Counted from the first letter of the stretch, positions 53,595 through 63,878 are shown. The stretch is 64,000 nt of DNA from Aphrocallistes beatrix (GCA_963281255.1 OY725501.1:883882-947881); one strand, 5' to 3'. A program made the numbers and translations. The notes: generated by a model not told the origin, from the letters alone.

Positions 53595-54634
53595 TCCGTA
53601 CATAATGTGGCGAATTTTTCGTTATCTACTCGCTCATCGGAGTTAAATATGCGCAATACTACTGCCAAGTTGTTGGAGATAACTGTAAGTAGTTGATGAT
53701 ATTTACAAGGAATTAACGTTAAGATCAAGTAAAGGAAGTCTTTGTTATCATCATTCAAAGGTTGGAAACAAGTTCGAACCACATTTCCTGTAGAGATTGT
53801 TCCACCCTGAGAAGTGGAGCAGTCGATACGAACGTTAATTTTTTCCCATAGTAAACTACGGACAAATTCCATTGATTAACAATCTCTGGTTAAGAGGATG
53901 TCCATTTCTTCTCTCCAGCTTGTAGATAGTATACAAGCTGCATGAACCATCCGAATATTCTCAGGTAGCCATGAAGTGCGGAAGCGGATAGGATGGTTTC
54001 AGCTGATAGAGGTTTGCGCTATTCCAAATCTGTCCTTACTTGGAAGGGAAATAAATTCGTCTTCATCGACCTCATTAAATATTTCCAAAGCTAGATCAAT
54101 TGAGTGGTTAATAGGAAAACCCTGCTTATTAAGTCAATTTATTTCAATTGTCTCTATTGCATGTACATAAATGACAAGTTGCGCCCGCCCCGTCAAAGAT
54201 TGCTACCATTTTTGTATCAAACAAACATCTTGTGATATTGACATCAATCTTTCCTGCCGTTAATTGTATTCCGGTTGTTTGCAAAATTTTAGTATCTGGA
54301 TTTATTGCTGTGTCCATTAAATCTTTCATTATCTTCGCTTTCGCTTAAGACCAATAATGACGCTGATCTCATAGCGAAAGCTGAATTTGGAGATGGATTT
54401 GTCCATATAATAATTCCATCAAATATTTAAGCCTGTTTACTTTGAAGGCAAAAAGGAGAAAATTCTTAATCGAAATATCTGGATGATTTCGCATTTGGCT
54501 TTTATATGGTGTGTGATCCAGATCCATCTAGTCCATCACTTAGTTCGGATGTTAAAGGATAATTAGCGTCTTGCAGTCTCTCAGTCTCGATTATTTGAGA
54601 AATGGTTTGCGATTCAATAGATTGATATGAATGG

Positions 54635-55577
54635 TAGTGTGTTCGGAAATTATTGGGACTAGACTTTAACTTAATGAAGTATCAAACCTGTACTTGGAAA
54701 GAGTATTATAATTTCAGTATAACTTCATGTATGTATTTTCCTACTATATTTACATTGTTTTGAGTTACACTATCATACCATGTGATTACCCAGCATCTTT
54801 TCTAGAATGCAAACTCATTCTTTGTCTCAGTTTTCGTCAAAATTCCAACCACAGTTTGCTATGGTATAGCAATGTTTTCTTCTATATCGCTTAATTTAGT
54901 TATAGAAATATACAAGCATGTATATATCTTGTAGTTGTGCAATTCTTGCGTATTTGTTCAAGGGATTCGGAAAGATATAGGCTCTGAAAGTCAGAATTAG
55001 GGGTGTGCCAGTGATTACCCTACAATAAACAAATTTCTCGAGAAAAAAAAATTGAATTTGAGAAAATATAATTGTATTTGTAGTCAATCCCCACAAATAG
55101 CACTAATTATTAGTTATTCCATTACTTTAAACAAGTTAAGTTCAAAATTGTGAATTTAATGGGCTAAATTCCACTTTTTACATTGTTATTCTCTGCGGGC
55201 CTCAATCACACCCCTAATTCTGACTTTCAGAACCTATATCTTGCTGAATACTTTAAACAAATCCTCAAGAATTGCACAACTACAAGATATATACATGCTT
55301 AGATATTTCTATAACTAAATTATGCGGTATAGAAGAAAACATTGCTATACCATAGCAAACTGGTTGGAATTTTGACGAAAACTGAGACAAAGAATGAGTT
55401 TGCATTCTAGAAAAGATGCTGGGTAATCACATGGTATGATAGTGTAACTCAAAACAATGTAAATATAGTAAGAAAATACATACATGAAGTTATGCTGAAA
55501 TTATAATACTCTTTCCAAGTACAGGTTTGATACTTCATTAAGTTGAAGTTTAGTCCCAATAATTTCCGAACACACTA
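54635..55577. mobile_element. Foldback element, ~943 bp
   Basis: TAGTGTGTTCGGAAATTATT at the left and AATAATTTCCGAACACACTA at the right are perfect ends. The arms are about 380 bp with few differences (e.g. TACCATGTGATTACCCAGCA). The spacer is about 190 bp. It lies between the N-terminal and core parts of the RAG1/Transib-like remnant. Confidence 0.9.
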
Positions 55578-56252
55578 TATGCCAACTGGGGTGCCAATAG
55601 CTTTGTCAAAATACCACAATTCATTAACCAAACAAGAATCTTCTCTCGAAATTTCGTAACTTTATTGTATGGTGAAATGGATACTTGTTCTTCTTTTAAA
55701 AAACGTCGCAGTTCCCCGTACTTTAAATTTTCAATCGAGAGATAGTCTGTCTAGTAAGAAAGATGATTTTCATTCCAACAATTGTGTATTGTGTTTAAGT
55801 TCCACTCTCTACAATTTTCTTGCACACTTCGACGGTACCAGAATCTTTGAAGAAGCAATTGTCTTACTTGTAACTCCTTCAATCTCAGCTATTGATTTTC
55901 TATGTGTCAATACTGACTGGAGGCGTGTTCTGACTTCCTTTACTTGTAAGTTAATAAGCGGATTTCGAATTTTCGGAGTGTGATGACTTTCCTTTCTTCG
56001 TTGGTAGAGCTTCTGAAACATCACAACATTTCTTCCCAAGTCTTTAAGTCATGATTTCTAATGTAATCTCTTCTGATGTCCTTAAGGTCCTGTAATTTCG
56101 AGCGAACGGTAACTAATTCTGTTTCAGGAATTTGGCATTCTCTGGTAATCGCTCAGATGCATTTGCATTCTTGGACAATGTTATAGGCTTGAAGATTATT
56201 CAACCTTTTACGTACATGTACTATTGAAGTAAATAAATGCTATAATAAATTC

Positions 56253-56723
56253 CAGTGGCGGCGCTGGCTCTCCGGGACTGATGTGGCTGAACTGGGCTGG
56301 AACTATTTTTGGTGGGGCTGAACGTGTAATTATAAAATTGCACAAAACAATATTGAATAATTACTTTTAAATTTGATATTATTACAATGGTGATTATTCG
56401 AAATTTGATGCTACACAATAATGAATTTTCAATAATAAAAGTTAATGTTTTGAATATTTTTTTTAAAAGTTCCCTAGTCTGTCTCTTCTAAGCCCCATCA
56501 AGTACAAAACAATATTGAATAATTACTTTTAAATTTGATATTATTACAATGGTGATTATTCGAAATTTGATGCTACACAATAATGAATTTTCAATAATAA
56601 AAGTTAATGTTTTGAATATTTTTTTTAAAAGTTCCCTAGTCTGTCTCTTCTAAGCCCCATCAAGTGATGGGGCTGACAAATTTTTTTGATGAGGCTCTAG
56701 CCCCATCTCTAGCGCCGCCACTG
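56253..56723. mobile_element. hAT-type MITE, 471 bp, with perfect internal tandem duplication
   Basis: The ends CAGTGGCGGCGCTGGC and CTAGCGCCGCCACTG lie inside the perfect duplication ATAAATTC (56245-56252 and 56724-56731). Inside, 56342-56503 is repeated exactly as 56504-56665. Confidence 0.93.
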
Positions 56724-56731
56724 ATAAATTC

Positions 56732-57360
56732 TGATTCAAGAAAATAGAAGTATTGAAAAATTTTTTGTGTCAACCACATATATCTCAAACAGTCAATCTT
56801 TTTCTAAAATCAGAAATATTTTCGGCGGCGGGTACTTTAAATAGAATTCAAATTTTTTTAATCATGTTTAGTCACTTAGCAACCAAATACATTTTATAGA
56901 GAATTTTCTCTAGCTTAATATAGAGTAAATCGCATTTGACGCCATAATACGCCAAAGAAGTCCGAAGAGTAAATAGAATAAATAAATATACTAAAAACAA
57001 ACAGGAAGTAGAATTGATGAAATTGTATGAGTATGCGAAACTGTAGGTAGTCGAGTTATTCCAACTATTTCAAATTAATAAGTACAAATAATAGATTCAA
57101 ATAAGTTCATAAGTGCTGTATAAATGCTGCTTCTAGTACATTGTTCAATTTTACTCGGAAATTGGATATCACGCCAAAAATTCTTCCAACATGCTAGGAA
57201 AGCATAATAGATGACTGGTATTCAAATTGAAATATCTGAACTGTCAATAGAAATCTGTTCAAGTAATTACAATGATTTGCTTTCTTGGAAACATAATATA
57301 GCAATTTTAACTATGTATATATCTAGCAACATGAAAAATGTAGCTATTTCCACTAGTTTG
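56732..57360. other. No gene recognised
   Basis: AT-rich; ORFs such as 57211-57417 (+) overlap the minus-strand integrase remnant and have no motif of their own. Confidence 0.5.
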
Positions 57361-57364
57361 CCCA

Positions 57365-57785
57365 TTGTGAAGGGGTTCTTCCATAGTGTACCTCAAAGGG
57401 AGTACGACCCAGAGTAGAAGGCTTGACATTATTCTTAGTATATTAAACATATTTTATCTCACTCACCCATTGGTTCATTGGATTTTTCATTGATCTGAGG
57501 CGGTAAAGAGCAGCTTCTCGACATCCTGGTTGACTCGCTCAATGCTTCCTTGATTTGTAAATTTCCGAGGCTTTCCATGTACGAATCGTGTGCGTTTTCA
57601 CTCATTGCGCAGTGTCGTAATCAGCATGTTATTAGTAGATTCACCTCAGTTTTCCGTCTGGAAGATGTGAGGTACTCCATGTTCACAGAATATACAGTCC
57701 ATGTGTTCGCACTCTCCACAGCTAACTTCGTTTTAAGTGCTCTTACCATAATAAACTTGCTAGAGCAGTCCTGGTAGTTGAGAAT
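57365..57785 (-). pseudogene. Integrase core remnant, Ginger/KRBA2 type
   Basis: Minus-strand frames: YQDCSSKFIMVRALKTKLAV plus E; then EHGVPHIFQTEN, a TGA, GESTNNMLITTLRNE; then KRTRFVHGKPRKFTNQGSIE plus RVNQDVEKLLFTASDQ; then RTPFEVHYGRTPSQWAN. This is the order of the DDE integrase core: a DH.TKF-like start, GVPHILQSDNGREF (second Asp, here changed to Glu in QTEN), the QGSVER.N block holding the Glu, and a TPYE..YGR.P tail. The region before the first catalytic Asp is cut off by a mariner-like MITE at 57792. It is dead through stops and frameshifts. Ty3/gypsy integrases share the fold, so Ginger is the better, not the only, reading. Confidence 0.72.
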
Positions 57786-57791
57786 GTACAC

Positions 57792-58190
57792 TACCGGACA
57801 AAAGTATATTTTGCGCACTTCATTATGTCACGTGCATTTAATACTAAAATACGTAGGTCTATTCATGAAGATCAAAACTTATATAGGCTAAGTGATTCAA
57901 CTAATCTGATTTCAAATTCGAAATCTGCGCATTCGAGTTAGTTATTTAGTTATTGCTACCTTATGCAACGAATGCTCCTATTTATCACTATACATGATGG
58001 TGATATATTACCTCTTGTGCGACAGGTTGCTTCTTTTATTTTTTGAATTCAATTTATTGGAAATCTTCAACTATTACTAATTCGAATGTGTAAATTTCGA
58101 ATCTTAATTCAGACTCTTAATATCTCTTAGAGTTTGAACCTTTTCCCCTTCATTAAAAGATCCAAATTAGTACTGTTTGTATGGGGAATA
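57792..58190. mobile_element. 'GGACAAAAGTATTCG' family MITE, truncated by the Tigger element
   Basis: It begins CTACCGGACAAAAGTATATT and reaches TTAGTACTGTTTGTATGGGG, where the pogo/Tigger end CACTCCGCTCTCG starts. The complementary outer end is missing. Confidence 0.7.
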
Positions 58191-60760
58191 CACTCCGCTC
58201 TCGTTTATCCGAACCGTTCGGTTAATAAGATGCCTCAAGTGGTTCGGTTAAGTGGCATAAAGTTTTTATCCGAATCATTCGGAAAAAGTTGTACATTTTT
58301 ATCCGAACTCAATCAATCCATTTTCGGGTAATGTCAAAATTCGCACCAGAAATCTCGTAACACAAGTGTAATATTTTTATTAAGGAAGGAAATTTGATCT
58401 CACTAAATAGAACTTGATACATATAATATAATGTAATTATTCACTGTTTTTCATGGACTAAAATTGTGCAGGCATATGTTTTACGCAGGCAAAATACTGT
58501 TCACTCCAATTGAATAGACATTTATATATTTTGAAGCGAGCAAAAAATATAAAATTACAAACTGTGCCGACAGCACAGTATATTAATTGAATTTATTTAA
58601 AGTGGCACTATAAATTGGAGGCATATAAAATGTTAAATTAATCCCAGTACATATACTTAAGTAGTGCCTCAAATTAATAGTGCCAATACATAGTTTGTCT
58701 CTACAAAAAATCGAAAAATAATAATATTAGTGTCAGTTTAAATACTAGTATTACTATGTAGATTAAATATGGTGAGTAATATATGAATGAATAAGAGCAT
58801 TAGTCAGAATCACAATCATCATAGTTTATCTTGCTTGCTGCCAACTCTTTCAATGATAGCAAGACTGAGATATTTGATGGAGTAGCTTCTGCCTGCAAAC
58901 GTAACCAACCCAGACATTTATCGAACATATCCATGGCTTGAACATTGCTCACTTCCTCTGATAAATGTAAATTGGCAACGATATTTCCTTCTCCGTCATT
59001 TTCTAAACTGTCAGTTTCCTTATAATATTCAGTTACCGCCTTTATAATCTCAATTTCTGTGAGGTGTTGACAGATATCATATCTATCTTTCTCCATCCAT
59101 GAAATAATATCTGATTCGAGAAGTGCGAAACCTAAATGATGGAAATCCTTAATAAAATCAGTATTCAAGGATGGACTTAGGGGGGTAGACGGAGTGAAAC
59201 TATCCATTATTTCGTTATCGGGAGTTTGCAATAGTTCCTTCCATGATTATTTGATAATGGAAAAGGGGACCTCATTCCAAGCGGTAGAAATTCTTTCTAT
59301 TACATGCAAAATATTAATTGACTTAAGGAAAGTAATTGTATCAGCTTTTTCTGTACTAAATAACAAACTTCTTAATAATCCTTTGCGGTACCTCCGTTTT
59401 ATGTACTCAATTACACCTTGATCCATCGGCTGAATTAAGGATGTTACATTCGGAGGAAGAAATTATTTTCTCAGCTTGTGAGGTTAGCACATTTTCTGGT
59501 GGGTGAGCACTGCAATTGTCGATTAACAATAATGCTTTCGCCTCTTGACCCATATTAATCAGTTCCAGCTGAATAAAAGGTGCAAATTCATTGTGAAACC
59601 AGCTAAAAAAGATTTCTGAATTCATCCAAGCATTTGCCTGATGTTTATATACAACAGGAAGCGAGTTCACTGCTATATTTTTGAAACAACGTGGTTTTGC
59701 AGCTTTCCCAATGACAAGAAGTGGTAATTTTATAGAACCGTTAGTATTTGAGCATACATTGATTGTGATGTTTTCCTTGATTTGTTTGTAACCTGCAGCT
59801 GATTTTTCAAACCAAGAGTCTTGTCAGATAGAGTGCGATAATATAGGCCAGTTTCATCCGAGTTAAAAATCTGATCAGAAGTATAGCTTGTAGTTAAAAG
59901 TTTAAATTCATCGACGAAAATCACGGCAGATTCCATATCCGCAGATAACTATTCTCCTGTTATAGATAAATTTCGTATATGATAACGCTTCTTGAATCTT
60001 GTCAAATATCCGGAACTAGCTGTAAATGTTACTAAGTTCTCTGGATAAAGTAAGTTATAGAGAATGTTCGCTTTTTCAGCTAAGAGTGGCCCACTAACTG
60101 GACATCCTTTTTCCCTTTCTTGCCTGAACCACATGTAGAGAGCTTCATCCAATTCAATAAACTTTCCAAGCTTCATACATTTAGCAGTTCTCTTATCGAA
60201 TGTTATCATCCTGTCCTTGAAACTAAGTATTTTATCTTCTCCATTCTTAATGTCTGACACAGTAGATTTTCCAATTCCATACTTTTGACGAATAACAGAA
60301 TAAGAATAATCTTCTTTAATCATCTCACAAATGTCTAGTTTTTCATCAATAGTCAGAACCCTTCTCTTACGTTTTTCCTAAGCCATAAAACCTGAGCCAT
60401 AAAAACAATAGGTTTAGCTAACAGTTAAAATATAAGTACAAATTTACAAAGGAAATATGTAACTAAGTACATATGTCGTACGTATAGAAAATACAGATGA
60501 GCTATAATATGTCTCGCGCACGATGTGGGTACGTACTCATAAATAATCTTAGTATACTAGATGAAGAGATGAACAAACGAAAGATAAGTAAGAAATTATA
60601 TTGGTTGTCGTATTATCACATATATTGTACTATGAATATACTTAAGTTATGGTAACCCAATATATACCTTACAATAGACTTTTGTTCGGATAAGATTAAG
60701 CTTGACAAATTAACCGAACTGTACGGATAAAATGATGTTCGGAAAATGATTAAATCAAGA
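58191..60760 (-). mobile_element. Tigger/pogo transposon, ~2.6 kb
   Basis: The left end CACTCCGCTCTCGTTTATCC plus GAACCGTTCGGTTAA is a Tigger-type terminus after TA. The right side has TTAACCGAACTGTACGGATA and TGTTCGG repeats but the last bases are missing or decayed. It encodes one transposase on the minus strand. Confidence 0.85.
58800..60391 (-). pseudogene. Tigger/pogo (CENP-B/jerky-type) transposase, lightly broken
   Basis: Read from 60391: MA, TAG, EKRKRRVLTIDEKLDICEMI, YGIGKSTVSDI (CENP-B N HTH); then a CENP-B-type second HTH (LDEALYMWFRQEREKGCPVS, ending SGYLTRFKKRYHIRNLSITG). The DDE core follows: SDQIFNSDETGLYYRTL (first Asp); ENITINVCSNTNGSIKLPLL; NSLPVVYKHQANAWMNSEIF; ALLLIDNCSAHPP (second Asp); and, after a frameshift, VTSLIQPMDQGVIEYIKRRY (third Asp). 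The C-terminus runs to DDCDSD and a TAA at 58800. The length is close to full for the family. Breaks seen: TAG at codon 3, TAG after ITGE, a TAA near 59250, and frameshifts near 59790 and 59450. All three catalytic aspartates remain, so inactivation looks recent. Confidence 0.9.
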
Positions 60761-60799
60761 ACCCGTAATCCTCCTGCATTAATAAATCTATCAGGTCAG

Positions 60800-60960
60800 A
60801 CTGATTTGATGCGTAATGTTGACGTCATAACAGGGTGATGAGTCAACATTTTTTTATGAGAGTTGTATCATATTTAAGTTATATTAATATACACATTCTA
60901 TTAAAATTTCAACCTTCTATCTCAAATGCCTGAGTTATAGTAAAAAAACTGAAATTTCTA
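60800..60960 (+). mobile_element. Fam1 MITE fragment
   Basis: GATTTGATGCGTAATGTTGA to AAAAAACTGAAATTTCTAA, forward, with a TGACGTCATAACAG motif. It is joined head-on to an inverted copy through the SINE fragment at 60962. Confidence 0.75.
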
Positions 60961-60961
60961 A

Positions 60962-61030
60962 AGATGTCATCTCGCAAAGGTAAAGTTAAGTGCTATCTTT
61001 CTTAGCTAGTGATAGCCGAGTAAAAACTTG
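60962..61030 (-). mobile_element. Body fragment of the tRNA-derived SINE
   Basis: GATGTCATCTCGCAAAGGTA, AAGTGCTATCTTTCTTAGCT and TGATAGCCGAGTAAAAACTT match the body of the SINE at 36464-36868. It has no promoter part. Confidence 0.65.
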
Positions 61031-61832
61031 GCACGGAAGCTAATTATTGGCATGTGGGAGTTCTGATCTCAGACGAAAATGTCGATGCATCATGAAATTA
61101 TGACGTCATTGGTCACCTTTTTATAATTAGGAATTTCAGTTTTTCGACTCAGCCATTTTAGGTGATAGAGGGCTGAAAATTTAATAGAATGTGTGTACAG
61201 GGTGTTTCATTGATTACACACAAAAGTAAATTGCTTTCATTTTATTTGTAATTGAGATAATTTAGTTATTTTGGTTGCTTTTGAAAGGAAATCCTTTGAC
61301 ATTTATGGAAAACAATGAAGCAAACCGTTGGACTAAAAGTAAATTATTTCAAAACATCATTAATATGGGATAGCTCATTTCCGATTTAGTCATTTTGGGC
61401 GGGTAAACCTTAGAAGTGTGGGGTAGTCTTGAATAGGACTGATTTTTATGGTAGAATTCCACCATCTTGATCTTCTTTTGTTTGTCATCTAGCTTGTCCA
61501 TTTTGTTGTCACACAAATGTCAGAGGGTGTTAAACAACATCGTAAAAGGGGAAGATGATTAGTAAAATATTTACCTAGTAATTTCAAATTATTTTCGTGA
61601 TACAATCGCTGAAACACCCTGTATTAATATACCTCATATATGATGTAACTATCATCAAAAAAGGATGGCTCATCACTCTGATCGTGACGTCATCATTGCC
61701 CATCAAAAAATGAAAATGATATCAATTATAGCGGTACCATGTAATTAATTGTGAGCCTAGGCTCCCAAAGGGTGCCTCTGGCTGATGCAAAGTGTCTTCC
61801 AGCCCCGCTCCGCAAGCAATCGATGCGCGCTT
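61031..61832 (-). mobile_element. Fam1 MITE copy, inverted, split by a Tc1/mariner MITE
   Basis: AAGCTAATTATTGGCATGTG to AATAGAATGTGTGTA, then resuming at 61622 with TATTAATATACCTCATATAT to CCGCAAGCAATCGATGCGCG. Confidence 0.8.
61198..61621. mobile_element. Tc1/mariner-type MITE, 424 bp, TA duplication
   Basis: The ends CAGGGTGTTTCATTGATT and CAATCGCTGAAACACCCTG have TA on each side. It sits inside Fam1. Confidence 0.88.
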
Positions 61833-61849
61833 TTTGAAATAGAGTTAGA

Positions 61850-62205
61850 ATGAATCTATTCATAAAGAAATATATGCTCAAATTGTAGAATCATTTTATC
61901 TTTGATTTCAAATCCGTTAGCTACACATCTCAATTACTCATTTTTTAACTTTTCAATACAACTACTTATTCTCTTGTAGAAATTTCTCAACTTGTGCCAC
62001 TTTGTGTAATATTCGCCATTATATATAGTGGGCGTGACAGGGGACAAGTAGCCTCAGTTATCAGAGGTAGATATTTATTCTTTGGAGTTAGTAATTGAGT
62101 TGAAACTCTTAGATTTGGGTGATTAGAATGTATGTATATTATGAATTTGAAATTGAAAGTAGAGTTTTTAAGTAAACAAATATAGTATAATACATTCAGA
62201 GTAAA
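61850..62205. repeat. Degraded 'GGACAAAAGTATTCG'-type MITE interior
   Basis: GAATCTATTCATAAAGAAAT, TTCTCAACTTGTGCCACTTT and a complementary later part match the layout at 11340-12140. The ends are lost. Confidence 0.5.
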
Positions 62206-62231
62206 TAAATGTGAAACGGATTAGTTAAAGT

Positions 62232-63317
62232 TAGGGTTGTAAAGGGTGGGAAACTTTCCGGGAATATTCCCGGGAATTTATAAGACCTGGAAAATTTCGG
62301 GAATTTTTGGAATTTTCGTTTTTCTTTAATAATGAGAAATATTCAAAGATTTTACTGTGCCGACTATAATATTGTATAGTGGCCCAGTTCTAAAATGAAT
62401 TATTTTGTTTGTTTGTTTGTATCTGTCAATAGACCTGTCCTGGCTACACCATTATAGTACATTAAATTTGGCAAGTAGATATGAAATGTCCATCTAATTT
62501 ACATCTCGGTATACGATTTTCCAACCAGCCACAATTTTTGTATTCAATATTTTGAATTGTAATGTCATTCACGAGAATCACAAGATTTAGAACAATTATA
62601 GCCAATATAGTTTTCATTTCAATGAGGTTAAATAAAACTCAGTTAAAATTTGTCAGATATTTATTGACTAGAGCTGTAGCCAATATATTATTATAAGCTA
62701 TAAGCTTCTGTTTATCTCATATCTGTTTTAACTTAATACAGTCAGGGTCGCTTATTATGAACCCGCTTAATATGAACATTCGTTTATTATGAACTAACCT
62801 CCTGGTCCCAATTTCATTTTCTAGATAGGATTTGTATTGAGGGTCGCTTATTATGAACCCGCTTAATATGAAATATCTCTATTATGAACATATTTTTTGG
62901 TCCCCTGGTGGTTCATAATAAGCGATCCTGACTGTAATGACTAGTCAGAAACGTATTGTTAGACTATTTGATAGGTTTCCCGATTGTTATAAGTACGTAT
63001 ATAGAAGAATTTGATAACTTATACTTACAACTAGTATGCGATTTTGTATTGCATTTATTATTGATCCATCTTGAATCAGTTCGGCACTGGTTGTATAATT
63101 TACATTTTTTTTTTCATTTTTCCTTTATTTTTTGAGTATTTAGAGGCAAATAAAGAAAGGTTTTAATTGAATTCAATTTATTTACCACAGAGAAATGCCT
63201 CAGAAACAATCAGATTTATTTAAACACTATAGCAGAAATTTCCAGGTCTTATAAATTCCCGAGAATATTCCCGGAAAGTTTCCACATTTGAAAATTCCCG
63301 GGAATTTTGCAACCCTA
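62232..63317. mobile_element. hAT-type element, 1086 bp, perfect 8-bp TSD
   Basis: The ends TAGGGTTGTAAAGGG and TTTTGCAACCCTA, with long subterminal matches (CTTTCCGGGAATATTCCCGG, AATTTATAAGACCTGG and complements). GTTAAAGT flanks both sides (62224-62231 and 63318-63325). The interior is AT-rich and non-coding, with a nested pogo MITE. Confidence 0.9.
62739..62934. mobile_element. pogo-type MITE (CAGTCAGGGTCGCTTATTATG family), 196 bp
   Basis: CAGTCAGGGTCGCTTATTAT and AATAAGCGATCCTGACTG ends at TA. Closely similar to 21071-21253 and likewise nested in a hAT element. Confidence 0.9.
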
Positions 63318-63379
63318 GTTAAAGTATCAATATTTTTCACCCGTATGGGCTTCTGAATTTTTTACATTCCAACACAAAG

Positions 63380-63570
63380 CAGGGTTTCATTTAGGGGATG
63401 GCGAGGGATGGCTCCCGCCATCCCTTGGATCTCATTCGCCATCCCTTGACATTTCCAGGGGGAGGATGCACCCAAACAACCCTATCTCACGCAGTTACGG
63501 CCTCGCCACCCCTTATTCCTCAAAACCCAAATTTTGCCATCCCTTGAGTCAATGTTTAAATGAAACCCTG
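63380..63570. mobile_element. TIR element with CAGGGTTTCATTTA ends, 191 bp
   Basis: CAGGGTTTCATTTAGGGGAT (left) and TAAATGAAACCCTG (right). CAAAG is on both sides (5 bp), as with the 5-bp duplication at 40238-40374. GCCATCCCTTG is repeated inside. Confidence 0.75.
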
Positions 63571-63574
63571 CAAA

Positions 63575-63620
63575 GTGTTCGATAGCCGCGCTACGCAAGT
63601 GCGCGAAGCCTGCTTGTTTA
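63575..63620 (-). mobile_element. Fam1 GC-rich end fragment
   Basis: GATAGCCGCGCTACGCAAG and GCGCGAAGCCTGCTTGT. A lone copy of the AATAGTAAGG motif follows at about 63800-63826. Confidence 0.65.
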
Positions 63621-63654
63621 GAATTAACTCCTTACTTTTCGTATATTTTCTTGT

Positions 63655-63780
63655 CAACTCATAATGTACTATGATCCCGTCAATTTTAAGTTAACTCAAC
63701 AATTTAGACCAGCCAAAAGTTTTGCTCAGCCAAAACATGGCTAGACCAAACTTCCCAAATCTTGGCTGATATATTATTTG
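63655..63780. repeat. Second copy of the dispersed repeat at 46448-46560 (inverted)
   Basis: ATAATGTACTATGATCCCGT, CAATTTTAAG and CAGCCAAAACATGGCTAGAC are the complements of the other copy. Confidence 0.6.
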
Positions 63781-63878
63781 GTTGATGACATATATGCACA
63801 AACATTAATCCAGTATTAATAGTAAGGTACGCTTTTTAACATTTTTTCACTATCTGGTTAAAGATTAGTCCAATATTC

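Larger units (their letters stand above)
52950..56215 (-). pseudogene. RAG1/Transib-type transposase fossil
   Basis: Minus strand, read from 56215 downwards. N-terminal pieces: ITRECQIPETELVTVRSKLQ and LKYGELRRFLKEEQVSISPY. After a foldback (54635-55577): YPLTSELSDGLDGSGSHTIY (54505-54560; the family's D-G-S-G-H first acidic region); IIIWTNPSPNSAFAMRSASL (the LWKNPRPSSTRFCRP segment); TKMVAIFDGAGATCHLCTC (second Asp region, followed by C-x2-C); GYLRIFGWFMQLVYYLQAG; WEKINVRIDCSTSQGGTIST plus GNV (family G.GT..TGNTARR); FNSDERVDNEKFATLC. After a 398-bp insertion: ELIIETFPWASITPTLHKVL, and ISEEGLEACHNHIRRYRELL plus ARKNS, ending at TAA (52950). The last is the SEE.LEA.NK..R.YR..FARK block holding the catalytic Glu. 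Motif order matches Transib transposases and the RAG1 core. Many frameshifts and stops; inactive. Transib and RAG1-like cannot be told apart here. Confidence 0.75.

Noticed and set aside
55669-55983. 104-codon + strand ORF considered as a gene
   Set aside because: It overlaps minus-strand pieces that read as the N-terminal part of the RAG1/Transib-like remnant and has no motif of its own.
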